From an uncultured Lachnospiraceae bacterium (GTDB taxonomy: Bacteria > Bacillota > Clostridia > Lachnospirales > Lachnospiraceae): DNA of 64,000 bases. Under the pieces are notes generated by a model, which saw nothing but the letters and a program-made list of their open reading frames with translations, searched no databases and was not told the DNA's origin. Shown one piece after another: positions 35,008 to 43,599 of the stretch. The stretch lies in assembly GCA_910585635.1 (NCBI GenBank), contig CAJUFE010000017.1:1-64000 (forward strand). Reading direction: 5' to 3'. Position numbers and translations under genes: made by a program. How positions within the stretch are numbered: position 1 is the first letter of the stretch; each line of letters begins with the position of its first letter.

Positions 35008-36408
35008 ATGTATACGTATCGATGGGATCAGTGGCTGATGATCTTCTTCTGCTACTGCTTTTTTGGCTGGATATTTGAATCCACTTATGTTTCGTTAAAG
35101 AGCCGGCATTTTGTGGACCGGGGGTTCCTCCGGCTGCCCATGCTGCCCCTCTATGGCACCGGGGCGGTGATGATGCTGTTCGTGTCCCTGCCGGTAAAGG
35201 ATCACCTGGTGGCCGTGTACTTCGCGGGTGTGGTCGCGGCTACGGCGCTGGAGTATGTGACCGGTTGGGGCATGGAAAAGCTGTTCAAGATGCGCTACTG
35301 GGATTACAGCGATAAACGGTTCCAGGTGAAGGGCTACATCTGCTTAAGCTCCTCGATCGCCTGGGGGTTCTTGTCGGTCCTCTTAACAGAGGTGCTCCAT
35401 CAGCCGGTGGAGCGTCTGGTGCTGGGGATGGACGAGACCCTGGAACAGCTGTTGGTGACGGTGGTGGGAGTGGTCTTCGTGGCGGATACGGTGGCGTCCA
35501 CCAGAGCGGCCCTGGAACTGGGCCAGGCCCTGGAGGCGGTCACCAGGATGAAGGGAGAGCTGGAGGAGCTGCAGGTGCAGCTGGCTCTTTTGCGCAGCGA
35601 GCTGCGCAGCCAGGCTGAACGTCAGCTGGCGGCTGCTCACGAGGAGGCCGTCCTCCGTCTGGCTTCGCTGAAGGATGAGGCTTCCTTACGGATGAACGGG
35701 CTGAAGGATGACCGTGTAGTGCGCATGGCAGAGGAGACGGTCCGGTATGCGTCCGAGCTGAAGGCAGAGGCGCACCGGCGGCTGGAAGAGGCCAGAGCGG
35801 ATGTAAGGGAGCGTCTGGAGGCTGCCCATGAAGAGTTCACAGAGCATGTGGAGGAGCTGCAGGAGAGGACAGCCGCCCGTCTGGAGGGATGGAAGGAACG
35901 AGTGGATGAAAGACGGGAAGAGCTGCGGGAGCAGGCAGGTGAACGGTTTGAAGACCTGTTGGGGAGCGTAGCCGGAGGGCTGAGAGAACAACAGCGCGAG
36001 GGCGGAAATGGAGAGCCGGGTAAGCCGCACATCTATGACGATGGGGGACTGGACGGCATGAGCGGCCAGGCGGCGGAGCAGAGGCAGGCGTTGACGGAGC
36101 AGAGGCAGGCGCTGACGGAGCAGAGACAAGCCTTGGCGGACCGGATCGCCGTGCTGGCGGACCGGATCGGTGCGGCGGCGGACCAGGCGGAAGCTCTGCG
36201 CGCACGTGACCGTTCCAGACGGGATTCTCTGTCTGGCCTTCGCCGGTTTTATCGGAGAGGCCTCTTGAAGGGGAATCCCACGGCGGTATCTATACAGCAC
36301 CCAGATGCCTTGCAGGAGCTTAAGGAAGAATTGAAAGGATTGAAGGGATTGAAAGGATCGAAGGGATCGAGACAGGAGACAGGACATGGGGAAAAAACAG
36401 ACAGATAG
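35008..36408 (+). CDS. CmpB-like (PF06541-type) membrane protein with long coiled-coil tail
   Basis: Residues 1-165 hold four or five membrane segments with FFCYCFFGWIFESTYVS, FVDRGFLRLPMLPLYGTGAV and LEYVTGWGMEKLF, typical of the family named putative ABC-transporter type IV. The remaining 300 residues are highly charged coiled coil (LELGQALEAV through to the Lys/Gly-rich end), including three copies of the heptad QRQALTE and a late GLKGLKGSKGS run. The fusion of membrane domain and long coil suggests a scaffold rather than a transporter. Its end overlaps the next gene by 23 nt, linking it to the zinc-ribbon/LRR proteins. Confidence 0.75.
   Translation: MYTYRWDQWLMIFFCYCFFGWIFESTYVSLKSRHFVDRGFLRLPMLPLYGTGAVMMLFVSLPVKDHLVAVYFAGVVAATALEYVTGWGMEKLFKMRYWDYSDKRFQVKGYICLSSSIAWGFLSVLLTEVLHQPVERLVLGMDETLEQLLVTVVGVVFVADTVASTRAALELGQALEAVTRMKGELEELQVQLALLRSELRSQAERQLAAAHEEAVLRLASLKDEASLRMNGLKDDRVVRMAEETVRYASELKAEAHRRLEEARADVRERLEAAHEEFTEHVEELQERTAARLEGWKERVDERREELREQAGERFEDLLGSVAGGLREQQREGGNGEPGKPHIYDDGGLDGMSGQAAEQRQALTEQRQALTEQRQALADRIAVLADRIGAAADQAEALRARDRSRRDSLSGLRRFYRRGLLKGNPTAVSIQHPDALQELKEELKGLKGLKGSKGSRQETGHGEKTDR
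36077..36139 (+). repeat. 21-bp in-frame repeats in the coiled-coil tail
   Basis: Three consecutive 21-bp units encode EQRQALT/ADR-type heptads (GAGCAGAGGCAGGCG core). Their length matches exactly one coiled-coil heptad, so repeat number changes coil length without breaking register. Confidence 0.75.
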
Positions 36409-37363
36409 ACCACGGCGATGCACATCCTGCGGCGATGAGCTGGTGCAGAAGGATGCCTATACCCTTCAATGTACGTCCTGCGGACGGGAATATTACCTGT
36501 CTGCGGACCGCACCCACAGGGTGTCGATCCATCTTTCTGTGGGCAAGATGATCTTCCTCAGCGCCATGGCGGTGATCGCGGTCACGGCCTTCGGTGTGTT
36601 CGGCTACCAATATTATACGGGGAGGCTGGTGTCCTCCGCCAGCCGCTTTTCCGTGACCTTTCGGGATTTTTTGATGGAGGCCTATGGAAAGCCGGTGGCG
36701 GAGATCGGGCCGGAGGATCTGGAAAAGATACGGTATCTGAAGATCGAGAAGGAGGGGGCCTATCGGTTTTCCTACAGCTTTGCGGACCCCTACGACTATC
36801 CGGACCTGGATGCCTTTCAGGATATGGTGCGCACGGTGGATGTGAAGGGGAGCAGCGATGACTTTTCCCCTACTAATGTACAGTATTTCACTGGACTCAC
36901 CAAGCTGGAGCTGTATGTGGACGCCTGGGAGAATTATGTGCTGCCCGAGGAGAACGGTATCCGCTCCATCTCCTGTACGGACGGTCTCTCCCGGTATGGC
37001 ACGCCCCGGTTCTTCGAGGATGTGGACCCGGAGCGGCTGGAGGAAGTAACGATCCTGGAGGCTGATCAGCTGACGGACTTTTCCTTCATGGAGGATCTGC
37101 GTAAGGTCCGGCGGTTGACTTTGAGCGGTGCTGTGCTGAAGGATGTGGACATGTTCCAGGGCTTTGACCGGCTGGAGGAGCTGACCCTGAAAGGTGTCTC
37201 CATGGAGGAGGAAGAGACGTACAAGCTGATCCGGGAGCTTTTAGAGCTGCCGTCCATGCGGGCCTTCTCCATCGAAGGGAAGACCGGATGGTATGTGACC
37301 GATGGAGAGTGGGAGGAGCTGGAGCAGGAGTATGGGGGGCGGGTCACGCTGCAAAGAGAGTGA
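36386..37363 (+). CDS. Zinc-ribbon, single-TM, LRR-like membrane protein (paralogue 1)
   Basis: A 325-residue protein I cannot assign to a named family. It begins with a zinc ribbon (CTSCG at 12-16 and CTSCG at 29-33), has one TM helix at about 55-77 and then an extracytoplasmic domain whose second half carries leucine-rich-repeat-like strands (LEEVTILEADQLTDFSFMED, VRRLTLSGAVLKDVD, LEELTLKGVSM). The next gene has the same three-part layout. AGGAGACAGG precedes the ATG, and it overlaps the coiled-coil gene by 23 nt. A cytoplasmic zinc ribbon and an outer LRR domain suggest a sensor or assembly factor, but no function is known. Confidence 0.7.
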   Translation: MGKKQTDRPRRCTSCGDELVQKDAYTLQCTSCGREYYLSADRTHRVSIHLSVGKMIFLSAMAVIAVTAFGVFGYQYYTGRLVSSASRFSVTFRDFLMEAYGKPVAEIGPEDLEKIRYLKIEKEGAYRFSYSFADPYDYPDLDAFQDMVRTVDVKGSSDDFSPTNVQYFTGLTKLELYVDAWENYVLPEENGIRSISCTDGLSRYGTPRFFEDVDPERLEEVTILEADQLTDFSFMEDLRKVRRLTLSGAVLKDVDMFQGFDRLEELTLKGVSMEEEETYKLIRELLELPSMRAFSIEGKTGWYVTDGEWEELEQEYGGRVTLQRE

Positions 37364-37390
37364 GACGGACAGCGATATCAAGGATCTTCC

Positions 37391-37672
37391 AGGGGGTCCG
37401 CTGCGGGCGGGGCCTGTCACAACGTCACTTACGCTTAGCTCCGAGAAAACAAACGCGGACGCTAAGAGCTTTTTGTGGAAGATACTCTCCACTACGTTTC
37501 GAGTATCCGCCTTCACACTAGGCTCGATAAGACCTCGCCAAGTGTTCAATGCGAAGCGCCGACGTTCTTCTAGGGGTTCCTTTTGTGACAGGCCCCACCC
37601 TCCGCTACTTTGGTTGGCTGCTTTTTGACATGCTGTATCGTCTGTAACGGACAGCTACCTGGCGTGAGCATA
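37391..37672 (-). repeat. R1 dispersed repeat, copy D
   Basis: Reverse-oriented copy with GACAACGTCACTTACGCTTAGCTCCGAG-type left arms, a variable centre, GCGAAGCGCCGACG, CTAGGGGTTCCTTTTGTGACAGG, CCGCTACTTT and the end CAGCTACCTGGCG. It fills the 348-nt gap between the two zinc-ribbon/LRR genes. The centre is about 70 nt longer than in copies B, E and F. Confidence 0.75.
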
Positions 37673-37711
37673 AAGGGTACGAAAGATGTGTGAAAGGATG
37701 TAGCAGATATT

Positions 37712-39523
37712 ATGAAGAAGGTAGAGGATGACTCCTATACGATCCACACCGGGGGGCCTAAGGATAAGGCGCAGCTGGTGGATCTGGAGTGCAGGAATTG
37801 TGGCGGGACTTTGGAGCTGGTAGACCGGACCCATGCGGTCTGTCCCTATTGCGGTCAGAAATATCTGATCGATGAGGCCAGGGGGACGGTGGTGGAGATC
37901 CATGTGGACTACGGCGACAATGCAGAGGTGAAGAGCACCCTGGCGGAGACGAAGAGGATCTTGTTCATCTTCCTGGGGGTGGTGGTCCTGATCACCCTGG
38001 TGATCTTCGGTTTTAACATCGCGGCCAGGAAGTCGGTGTTCTCTTCCTCCGATACGGATATCCCGGTGGATGAGCACGGGGAGCTGCTGGCGATCTTCTG
38101 CAAGGATGTGTTCGGGAAGGAGATCAAGGACATCACGCCGGAGGAATTTGCCAGCATCCGCTATATCAAATGCGGCTATGTCCGGCAGGGCGGGGAGTCC
38201 TTCAACGCGATCTGGTACAGCTATACGGACTATCAGGACTGTGCCAGCGAGGAGGCGTTCCAGGATACGGTGCAGCGGTGGTATTACCGCACGAAGCAGG
38301 TGAGCTGGCCCTCGGATTATACCAAGTTCACCGGCCTGACCCGGATCGATACCACGGATGCGGTGTGGCTCTCCCTGCTGCATTTCTCGCCGGACTGTAA
38401 GATCAGCTATGTGGAGACGGATAATAACATCGATACGGTGAACGATATCCTGATCCCGGAGTACATCAAAGTGCTGCACATCGGGATCATGGGCCATTCC
38501 CTGGAGGGGATCGGGGCCTACACGGCCTTGGAGGAGCTGTCGATCGATACCAACCAGCTCAACCAGGAGATGGATCTGACCGGGATCGAGGCCTGCCAGT
38601 CTTTAAAGCGCCTGCATCTGCGCTGTGCGGATACCTACAAGGGCTTAGAAAAGCTGGGGGAGCTGTCCCAGTTAGAGTCCCTCTACATCGACCATGTGCG
38701 CTTGGCGGACTGCGGTTTTTTGAAAAAGCTGTCCGGTCTGAAGGAGCTGTCGATCTATACGGGGGAGGAACCGGATCTGTCCCCCCTCCTCAGCCTGTCC
38801 GGCTTAGAACGGCTGGCGTTTTTGGACAGTGAGTATATCTCCCAGGAGGGGATCCAGGTCTTGGCTTCTCTGGAGGGACTTAAGGAGCTGAAGATCGCGG
38901 TCAACGACGTGGGCTGTATCGAGGCGGTGGCCGGTTTAACGAACTTACGGGCACTGGACCTCCATATGGCCCTCCATGAGTACGCGGACTATAAGCAGGT
39001 GCCGGTGGATGTCTCCCCCCTGGCCGCCCTGGAGCACTTGGAGAGGATCCAGATGGATAATTTCTACATGGGGGGATTTACAGGGCTGGAGCCGATCTTA
39101 GGTCTGCCCTCCTTAAAGGCCTTCTGGCTGGGCCGGGGCGTGGCCAGCGAGGCAGAGCCGCTGCTCAACGTGGAGGCCCTGGCTGAGAACCCCGCGATCG
39201 AGGAGCTGCGCTTCCAGCACTGCTATCCCAAGGATGCCGCCACCGGGGAGATGCTGGACTTTGGCTTTCTCACCCGTTATCCTAATGTGAAGGCTCTTTA
39301 TCTGGATGACTGCGACCTGACGGATACCTCCTTTTTGGGGGAGCTGGGGAACCTCAGGATCTTGAGCCTGCAGGAAAATGAGATCGGGAGCGAAGATCTT
39401 AAGGTGCTGTCGTCTTTAAAGAAGCTGGAGATGGTCTGCGTGGAGGAGAGCCTGGCAGAGGGGCTTGAGCTGGGGGAGGATGTGGAGGTGTATACGGATC
39501 CTTACTATCTGCTGGACCGGTAG
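37712..39523 (+). CDS. Zinc-ribbon, single-TM, LRR membrane protein (paralogue 2)
   Basis: A 603-residue relative of the previous gene. The zinc ribbon is CRNCG (27-31) and CPYCG (44-48), the TM helix lies at about 85-107, and a shared region includes DITPEEFASIRYIKCG, matching IGPEDLEKIRYLKIE in the first paralogue. About 12 leucine-rich-repeat units follow (LEELSIDTNQL, LKRLHLRCAD, LESLYIDHVRL, LRILSLQENEI). The protein is probably anchored with the LRR outside. No ribosome site is evident within 10 nt of the ATG. It is roughly twice the length of paralogue 1 because of extra LRR units. Confidence 0.75.
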   Translation: MKKVEDDSYTIHTGGPKDKAQLVDLECRNCGGTLELVDRTHAVCPYCGQKYLIDEARGTVVEIHVDYGDNAEVKSTLAETKRILFIFLGVVVLITLVIFGFNIAARKSVFSSSDTDIPVDEHGELLAIFCKDVFGKEIKDITPEEFASIRYIKCGYVRQGGESFNAIWYSYTDYQDCASEEAFQDTVQRWYYRTKQVSWPSDYTKFTGLTRIDTTDAVWLSLLHFSPDCKISYVETDNNIDTVNDILIPEYIKVLHIGIMGHSLEGIGAYTALEELSIDTNQLNQEMDLTGIEACQSLKRLHLRCADTYKGLEKLGELSQLESLYIDHVRLADCGFLKKLSGLKELSIYTGEEPDLSPLLSLSGLERLAFLDSEYISQEGIQVLASLEGLKELKIAVNDVGCIEAVAGLTNLRALDLHMALHEYADYKQVPVDVSPLAALEHLERIQMDNFYMGGFTGLEPILGLPSLKAFWLGRGVASEAEPLLNVEALAENPAIEELRFQHCYPKDAATGEMLDFGFLTRYPNVKALYLDDCDLTDTSFLGELGNLRILSLQENEIGSEDLKVLSSLKKLEMVCVEESLAEGLELGEDVEVYTDPYYLLDR

Positions 39524-39541
39524 AGGGGGAAGATCTTTCTT

Positions 39542-39562
39542 GCCCGGAGGTCATGTCCGGGC
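39542..39562. terminator. Hairpin between convergent genes
   Basis: GCCCGGA (39542-39548) pairs with TCCGGGC (39556-39562), flanked by AAGAT and ATCTT that extend the stem. It overlaps the stop of the minus-strand gene and can act for both convergent transcripts. Confidence 0.65.
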
Positions 39563-40189
39563 TAATCTTGTTTCCAGGCGGCGGCAGAGCAGGGAGAGGG
39601 AGAGGACGAAGAAGATCTCCAGGGCGCTGCTGATGATCCCTGCGGCCAGGAAGAGGAGGATACAGCCGGAGAGGATGGAGGAGAGGCCCACCGGGTAGAG
39701 GAAGAACTGGTCAGGCTGCCTGCGGTAGAGGCGGAAGACCAGCAGGGCCACAAAGAGGGCCAGGCAGACCGCGGATAGGAAAGCGAAAAGGACGTGGAGG
39801 AGGGAGCGAAAAGGGAACTGCTCCGGCAGGTAGGGCATGGTCAGGGCGCAGGTGAGGAGCAGCAGGGACAGGGGGATGAAAAAGACCCCTCTTGGCGGGG
39901 CAGGCAGGTGTCCGGCGATCCTTGTCAGGAGGATGAAGAAGTAGATCCCCACAAAAAGGCCCCAGAAGACGAAGGCGTTCTGGCGCCGGCTGTCATTTCC
40001 CAGGACTGAGAGATTGGTGGTGAGCCAGTTGGTCCCCCGCAGGAACAGAAGACTGAAGACCGGGAGGAAGAGGTAGGCGGTCAGGTCCAGGAAGGAGCTG
40101 GCCGCCTTGCGGCGTCTTTGGTGTTGTGGTGGTCTGTAGCCCTTGTGTGGATCGGGGGAAGGGCTGGTGAGGGTGTCCATGATATCCAT
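39551..40189 (-). CDS. DUF998-like membrane protein
   Basis: A 212-residue membrane protein with six hydrophobic segments after a 35-residue basic, Pro-rich cytoplasmic start. The order of segments, with NWLTTNLSVLGND between TM1 and TM2 and the absence of large loops, resembles DUF998 (Frag1/DRAM-like). No catalytic motif is visible. It is transcribed towards the LRR gene. An ATG a few codons downstream (MDTLTSP) is an alternative start. Confidence 0.65.
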   Translation of the reverse strand: MDIMDTLTSPSPDPHKGYRPPQHQRRRKAASSFLDLTAYLFLPVFSLLFLRGTNWLTTNLSVLGNDSRRQNAFVFWGLFVGIYFFILLTRIAGHLPAPPRGVFFIPLSLLLLTCALTMPYLPEQFPFRSLLHVLFAFLSAVCLALFVALLVFRLYRRQPDQFFLYPVGLSSILSGCILLFLAAGIISSALEIFFVLSLSLLCRRLETRLART

Positions 40190-40209
40190 TACTTGCGGTT
40201 TCCTTGTTC

Positions 40210-40272
40210 TGCGTTCTTGGCCAGGAGTCCTGCGTTCTTGACCAGGAGTCCTGCGTTTTTGTCCAGGAGTCC
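40210..40272. repeat. Three tandem 21-bp repeats upstream of the DUF998 gene
   Basis: Three consecutive units of TGCGTTCTTGGCCAGGAGTCC with one to three changes begin at 40210, 40231 and 40252. A fourth, partial unit follows. They precede the minus-strand gene and are noncoding in any convincing frame. Confidence 0.8.
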
Positions 40273-40295
40273 TTGTGCTGGTGTTCTTCGTTCTT

Positions 40296-40330
40296 GCCCG
40301 GACGGTCTTGCTGTCCGGGCCTCTTTTTTA
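40296..40330 (+). terminator. Intrinsic terminator
   Basis: GCCCGGAC (40296-40303) pairs with GTCCGGGC (40313-40320), followed by CTCTTTTTTATT. It points rightward, away from the DUF998 gene, although no plus-strand gene ends here; it may block read-through into the island. Confidence 0.8.
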
Positions 40331-40675
40331 TTATCTGGAGATCGGGGCGGGATATCCGGGAAAGATCTGGAAAGGGATGGGCGGTCAGATCTGATACTGA
40401 TCGGTCTTATGGTATCGGCTTTCCGAGGTCATACAGCTCATCCGGACAGATATCCTAATTTCTCCGTTATTGAATAGGACTTGTATCTGATAGGCGTAAA
40501 TGGCCTTTACTTGGACTACAGTTGGTCTTAACATGACGGAACATCTCCTTTGATCGAGAGCTGTTACTATACTTATCATACACAACCATGTGATTTTTTT
40601 GAAGGATTTTTAACCTTTTTCAAATGCCATGAAGTGTCACAATGACTATTTTTTCTAAAAATTGCCATATTTTTA

Positions 40676-40704
40676 TTGCTTTGTATCAAGTAGCGTGCTA
40701 TAAT
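40676..40704 (+). promoter_or_regulatory. Promoter of the methyltransferase/ATPase island
   Basis: TTGCTT (40676-40681), 17-nt spacer, TATAAT (40699-40704), 35 nt before the methyltransferase start. Confidence 0.72.
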
Positions 40705-40738
40705 CATTTTGAAATACTATACAGAAAGGGGGAGAAAG

Positions 40739-41614
40739 ATGTCTAATCCGTCACCGTTGCGTTATCCTGGTGGTAAAAATCGTCTGGCAGGCTTCATTAG
40801 TTTGGTCATCCGGAATTTAAACCTGCCAAATTGTACATATGTCGAGCCGTTTGCAGGCGGTGCTGGAGTGGCACTCTCTTTGCTTCTGGGTGGTACGGTT
40901 GATAATATTGTTATTAATGACTATGATAAGGCAATATATTCTTTTTGGCGTGCTGTGAAACAAGAACCTGATGCTCTTATAAGACGGATAGAAGATACGC
41001 CAGTAACAATTGAAGAATGGTACAAACAAAAGCAAATATATACGACGGCGACTTCATATTCTTTGGACCTAGCTTTTGCCACCTTATTTTTAAACCGTAC
41101 GAACCGTTCTGGTATTTTAACCGCTGGGCCAATTGGTGGGTATGCGCAATCTGGTGATTGGAAGATCGATGTTCGGTTTGACAAGGATGTTCTTATTGAA
41201 AAGATCATAACAATCTCTAGATATAGGAAATACATTTCCGTCTATAATAAAGATATTATCAGCCTATTGAGAAAATATGCTCCTGGATTTGGAGGTAATG
41301 TGTTCTTTTACTTTGACCCACCATATTATAACAAAGGTCAAAAATTATACAAAAATTTTTTTGATCATCAAGATCATCAGCGGATCCGTGATGTGATCGT
41401 CCATGAGATCAATGTACCGTGGATCATAACATACGACGATGTAGAGAAGATCGCTGAGCTATATGCTGGATTCGAGATGCGGAGATTTGATCTGACATAT
41501 AGTGCGGCAAATAAAGGGACGGCTTCTGAATTGATGATCTTTTCTGATATATATAGTTGTCCTACACAAAAGCAGTTAACGGACAATAAGATCACGATCA
41601 ATCTCAGAGCATAG
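40739..41614 (+). CDS. D12-class DNA adenine-N6 methyltransferase (Dam-type)
   Basis: A 291-residue methyltransferase of the Dam/DpnM class. It opens NPSPLRYPGGKNRL, has the SAM motif EPFAGGAG (about 36-43) and the catalytic DPPY in YFDPPYYNKG (about 195). These enzymes modify adenine, classically in GATC. The gene and its partner are visibly AT-richer than the surrounding DNA, with codon use to match, which indicates acquisition. The ATG at 40739 has AAAGGGGGAG upstream; an earlier in-frame start at 40709 lacks one. It precedes the ATPase gene by 9 nt. I infer it protects host DNA from the partner or marks it. Confidence 0.88.
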   Translation: MSNPSPLRYPGGKNRLAGFISLVIRNLNLPNCTYVEPFAGGAGVALSLLLGGTVDNIVINDYDKAIYSFWRAVKQEPDALIRRIEDTPVTIEEWYKQKQIYTTATSYSLDLAFATLFLNRTNRSGILTAGPIGGYAQSGDWKIDVRFDKDVLIEKIITISRYRKYISVYNKDIISLLRKYAPGFGGNVFFYFDPPYYNKGQKLYKNFFDHQDHQRIRDVIVHEINVPWIITYDDVEKIAELYAGFEMRRFDLTYSAANKGTASELMIFSDIYSCPTQKQLTDNKITINLRA

Positions 41615-41623
41615 AGGTGGGCT

Positions 41624-43324
41624 ATGATCATTAAAAGTATAGAAATAGAAAAATTTCGAGCATTTGAGGATGTGTCGTTTACTTTGGGAAAACGTATCAC
41701 TGCAATTTCTGGTCGAAATGCTACACAGAAAACGACCGTGCTTGGCATGCTTGGACAACCATTTACGATCTCCTCCAAAGATCATCCTATGTATGGCTGT
41801 AAAACGATCGATGGATACAATTTTCGCTCTCAGTTTAAAGAAAAGTTTAAGGTATCCCCAGCACATGATGTTATTGGTGGACATAAATGGAAACTTATCT
41901 TACATAATGGAGTATATGAACAGGATTATTATTCAGTGGAGAGCATTGCACGCAGGCAAGCTGGGCATGAGCCTACATTGAGATTTTGGAATGCCGAAAG
42001 TCGAGCAAGAGGGGCAGGATATGTCCAATTGCCGGTTTATTTCCTTAGCTTGAGCCGGCTTTTCCCAATTGGAGAAACAGGCAAAACGCAATCGATCCCT
42101 TCAACGCTAACGCAGGAGGAGTTAAATTATTGTATTGCTCATTATCGTACCATCCTTTCGATTCAAAATATAAACGGCGATCCTTCTGTGGGTATCGAAA
42201 AGGCAGTAGCATCCAAAACTTTTGCTGGTGTAAGTGATGATACACATGATATTTTTACAAACTCCGCAGGCGAGGGGAATATAACTCGGATCATTCTGGC
42301 TGTTCTTTCATTTAAGCGGTTAAAAGAGCAGTATGGTCGAGATTATAAGGGAGGGATCCTCCTTATTGATGAACTTGATGCAACCTTGTATGGTTTTTCT
42401 CAAACTAAATTGGTGGAATATCTTCGGAATGCTGCTGGTGAATATAAGATCCAGATCGTATTCACGACCCATTCTCCGATCATTCTAAAGTGCGTAAATA
42501 AATTTCAACGGAGAGAACGCCAAAGCAGAGGTATATATTTGCCCTCATTTGCATACGATAGTTCCATAGTATATTTGGAACCTCGTTATGACCGAGAAGG
42601 GAATCGGACCATTATGCCCCTAAATATATCGACAAGCAGTGAACTGAGTGGAGTTTTAAATGATATTGATCTTGCCATACCTACAGGCGGAAAAAAGGTT
42701 AAGATCTATTGCGAAGATGTTCGAGCGATCTCATTTTTGCAATATATACTGTCGGAAACCTTGGATATAAATCTAGATCTATATATGTCATTTGTTGATA
42801 TCAATTTAGGATGGACAAACTATGTCCAATTAGCAGAAAAGAAAGTTCCGGAATTTAGGGATAATATGATCGTGCTTGATGGAGATGTTCCGAGTGCCTC
42901 AGGTTATAGATCAAAGGTACAGGCCATCAACGAAGCGGGGAATTTTCTTTTTTTGCCGTTAGTTATTGAAAAAAGCATATTTGAATTGCTGAAAGATCAT
43001 GCAGCTTTTTTTAGGTTTCAAACAGATTTTTCCCGAGTGCCAGCTTTTACTTATGATGTATGCTTTAATAACTGGCCGTTAAGTGTCAACGATTATAGTA
43101 CGAATGATCTCAAGCATTGGTATGCACAAGCCGAAGCGGCTCTTGGGGATCAGGATATTTTGTTCGCATTTTGGTGTGGCGAGCACCACAATGAAATGGT
43201 TACATTCGTTGAGCAGTTTGTTGATCTATTTAATCTGCTTGCTGAACGGAATGATGTTGATCCTTTGCCTCCGAACACTCTTATATCAGGAGATGAGGGA
43301 AGTGGTGTAGATAACTTAGAGTGA
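41624..43324 (+). CDS. OLD-like ATPase with TOPRIM-like C-terminus
   Basis: A 566-residue ABC/SMC-type ATPase. Walker A is GRNATQKTT (30-38), in which Gln stands where Gly usually precedes Lys. An SAGEGN signature-like motif, Walker B ILLIDELDATL (about 244) and FTTHSPII switch follow. The C-terminal third has KIYCEDVRAISFLQYIL (about 359) and IVLDGDVPS (about 419), matching the Glu and DxD of TOPRIM nucleases such as OLD and GajA. Paired with a Dam-type methyltransferase, this looks like a restriction-like defence unit, which is my inference. A terminator follows 99 nt later. Confidence 0.8.
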   Translation: MIIKSIEIEKFRAFEDVSFTLGKRITAISGRNATQKTTVLGMLGQPFTISSKDHPMYGCKTIDGYNFRSQFKEKFKVSPAHDVIGGHKWKLILHNGVYEQDYYSVESIARRQAGHEPTLRFWNAESRARGAGYVQLPVYFLSLSRLFPIGETGKTQSIPSTLTQEELNYCIAHYRTILSIQNINGDPSVGIEKAVASKTFAGVSDDTHDIFTNSAGEGNITRIILAVLSFKRLKEQYGRDYKGGILLIDELDATLYGFSQTKLVEYLRNAAGEYKIQIVFTTHSPIILKCVNKFQRRERQSRGIYLPSFAYDSSIVYLEPRYDREGNRTIMPLNISTSSELSGVLNDIDLAIPTGGKKVKIYCEDVRAISFLQYILSETLDINLDLYMSFVDINLGWTNYVQLAEKKVPEFRDNMIVLDGDVPSASGYRSKVQAINEAGNFLFLPLVIEKSIFELLKDHAAFFRFQTDFSRVPAFTYDVCFNNWPLSVNDYSTNDLKHWYAQAEAALGDQDILFAFWCGEHHNEMVTFVEQFVDLFNLLAERNDVDPLPPNTLISGDEGSGVDNLE

Positions 43325-43423
43325 TAAAATAATAGGGGCACGATCATTTTTTCAATAGGACTATCCCACTTTTATAGTGGATATTTTGGTAAAAGTGTTC
43401 TTTTTCTTGTCCTCTGAACATAA

Positions 43424-43459
43424 AACAGCCGTGCGCAAAGTCCGCACGGCTGTTTTTTT
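43424..43459 (+). terminator. Intrinsic terminator of the island
   Basis: AACAGCCGTGCG (43424-43435), loop CAAAGTC, CGCACGGCTGTT (43443-43454) and a run of seven T. A perfect 12-bp stem; it closes the AT-rich island. Confidence 0.93.
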
Positions 43460-43599
43460 CAAACCGTCCCACAAGACATACTGGGGCGTTATCTTATGGG
43501 AGAGGAAGGGGCATTTTGTGAGATCGCAAGCTGAGAGCTTACCGTTCTTAAAGCGTCTTTAAAGCCGCTGGCGGCAGCCTTATAGGCAGGCATCTGGCA

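Noticed and set aside
40296..40330. The hairpin as a terminator for the DUF998 gene
   Set aside because: That gene runs the other way and starts at 40189; the T-run is oriented for rightward transcription.
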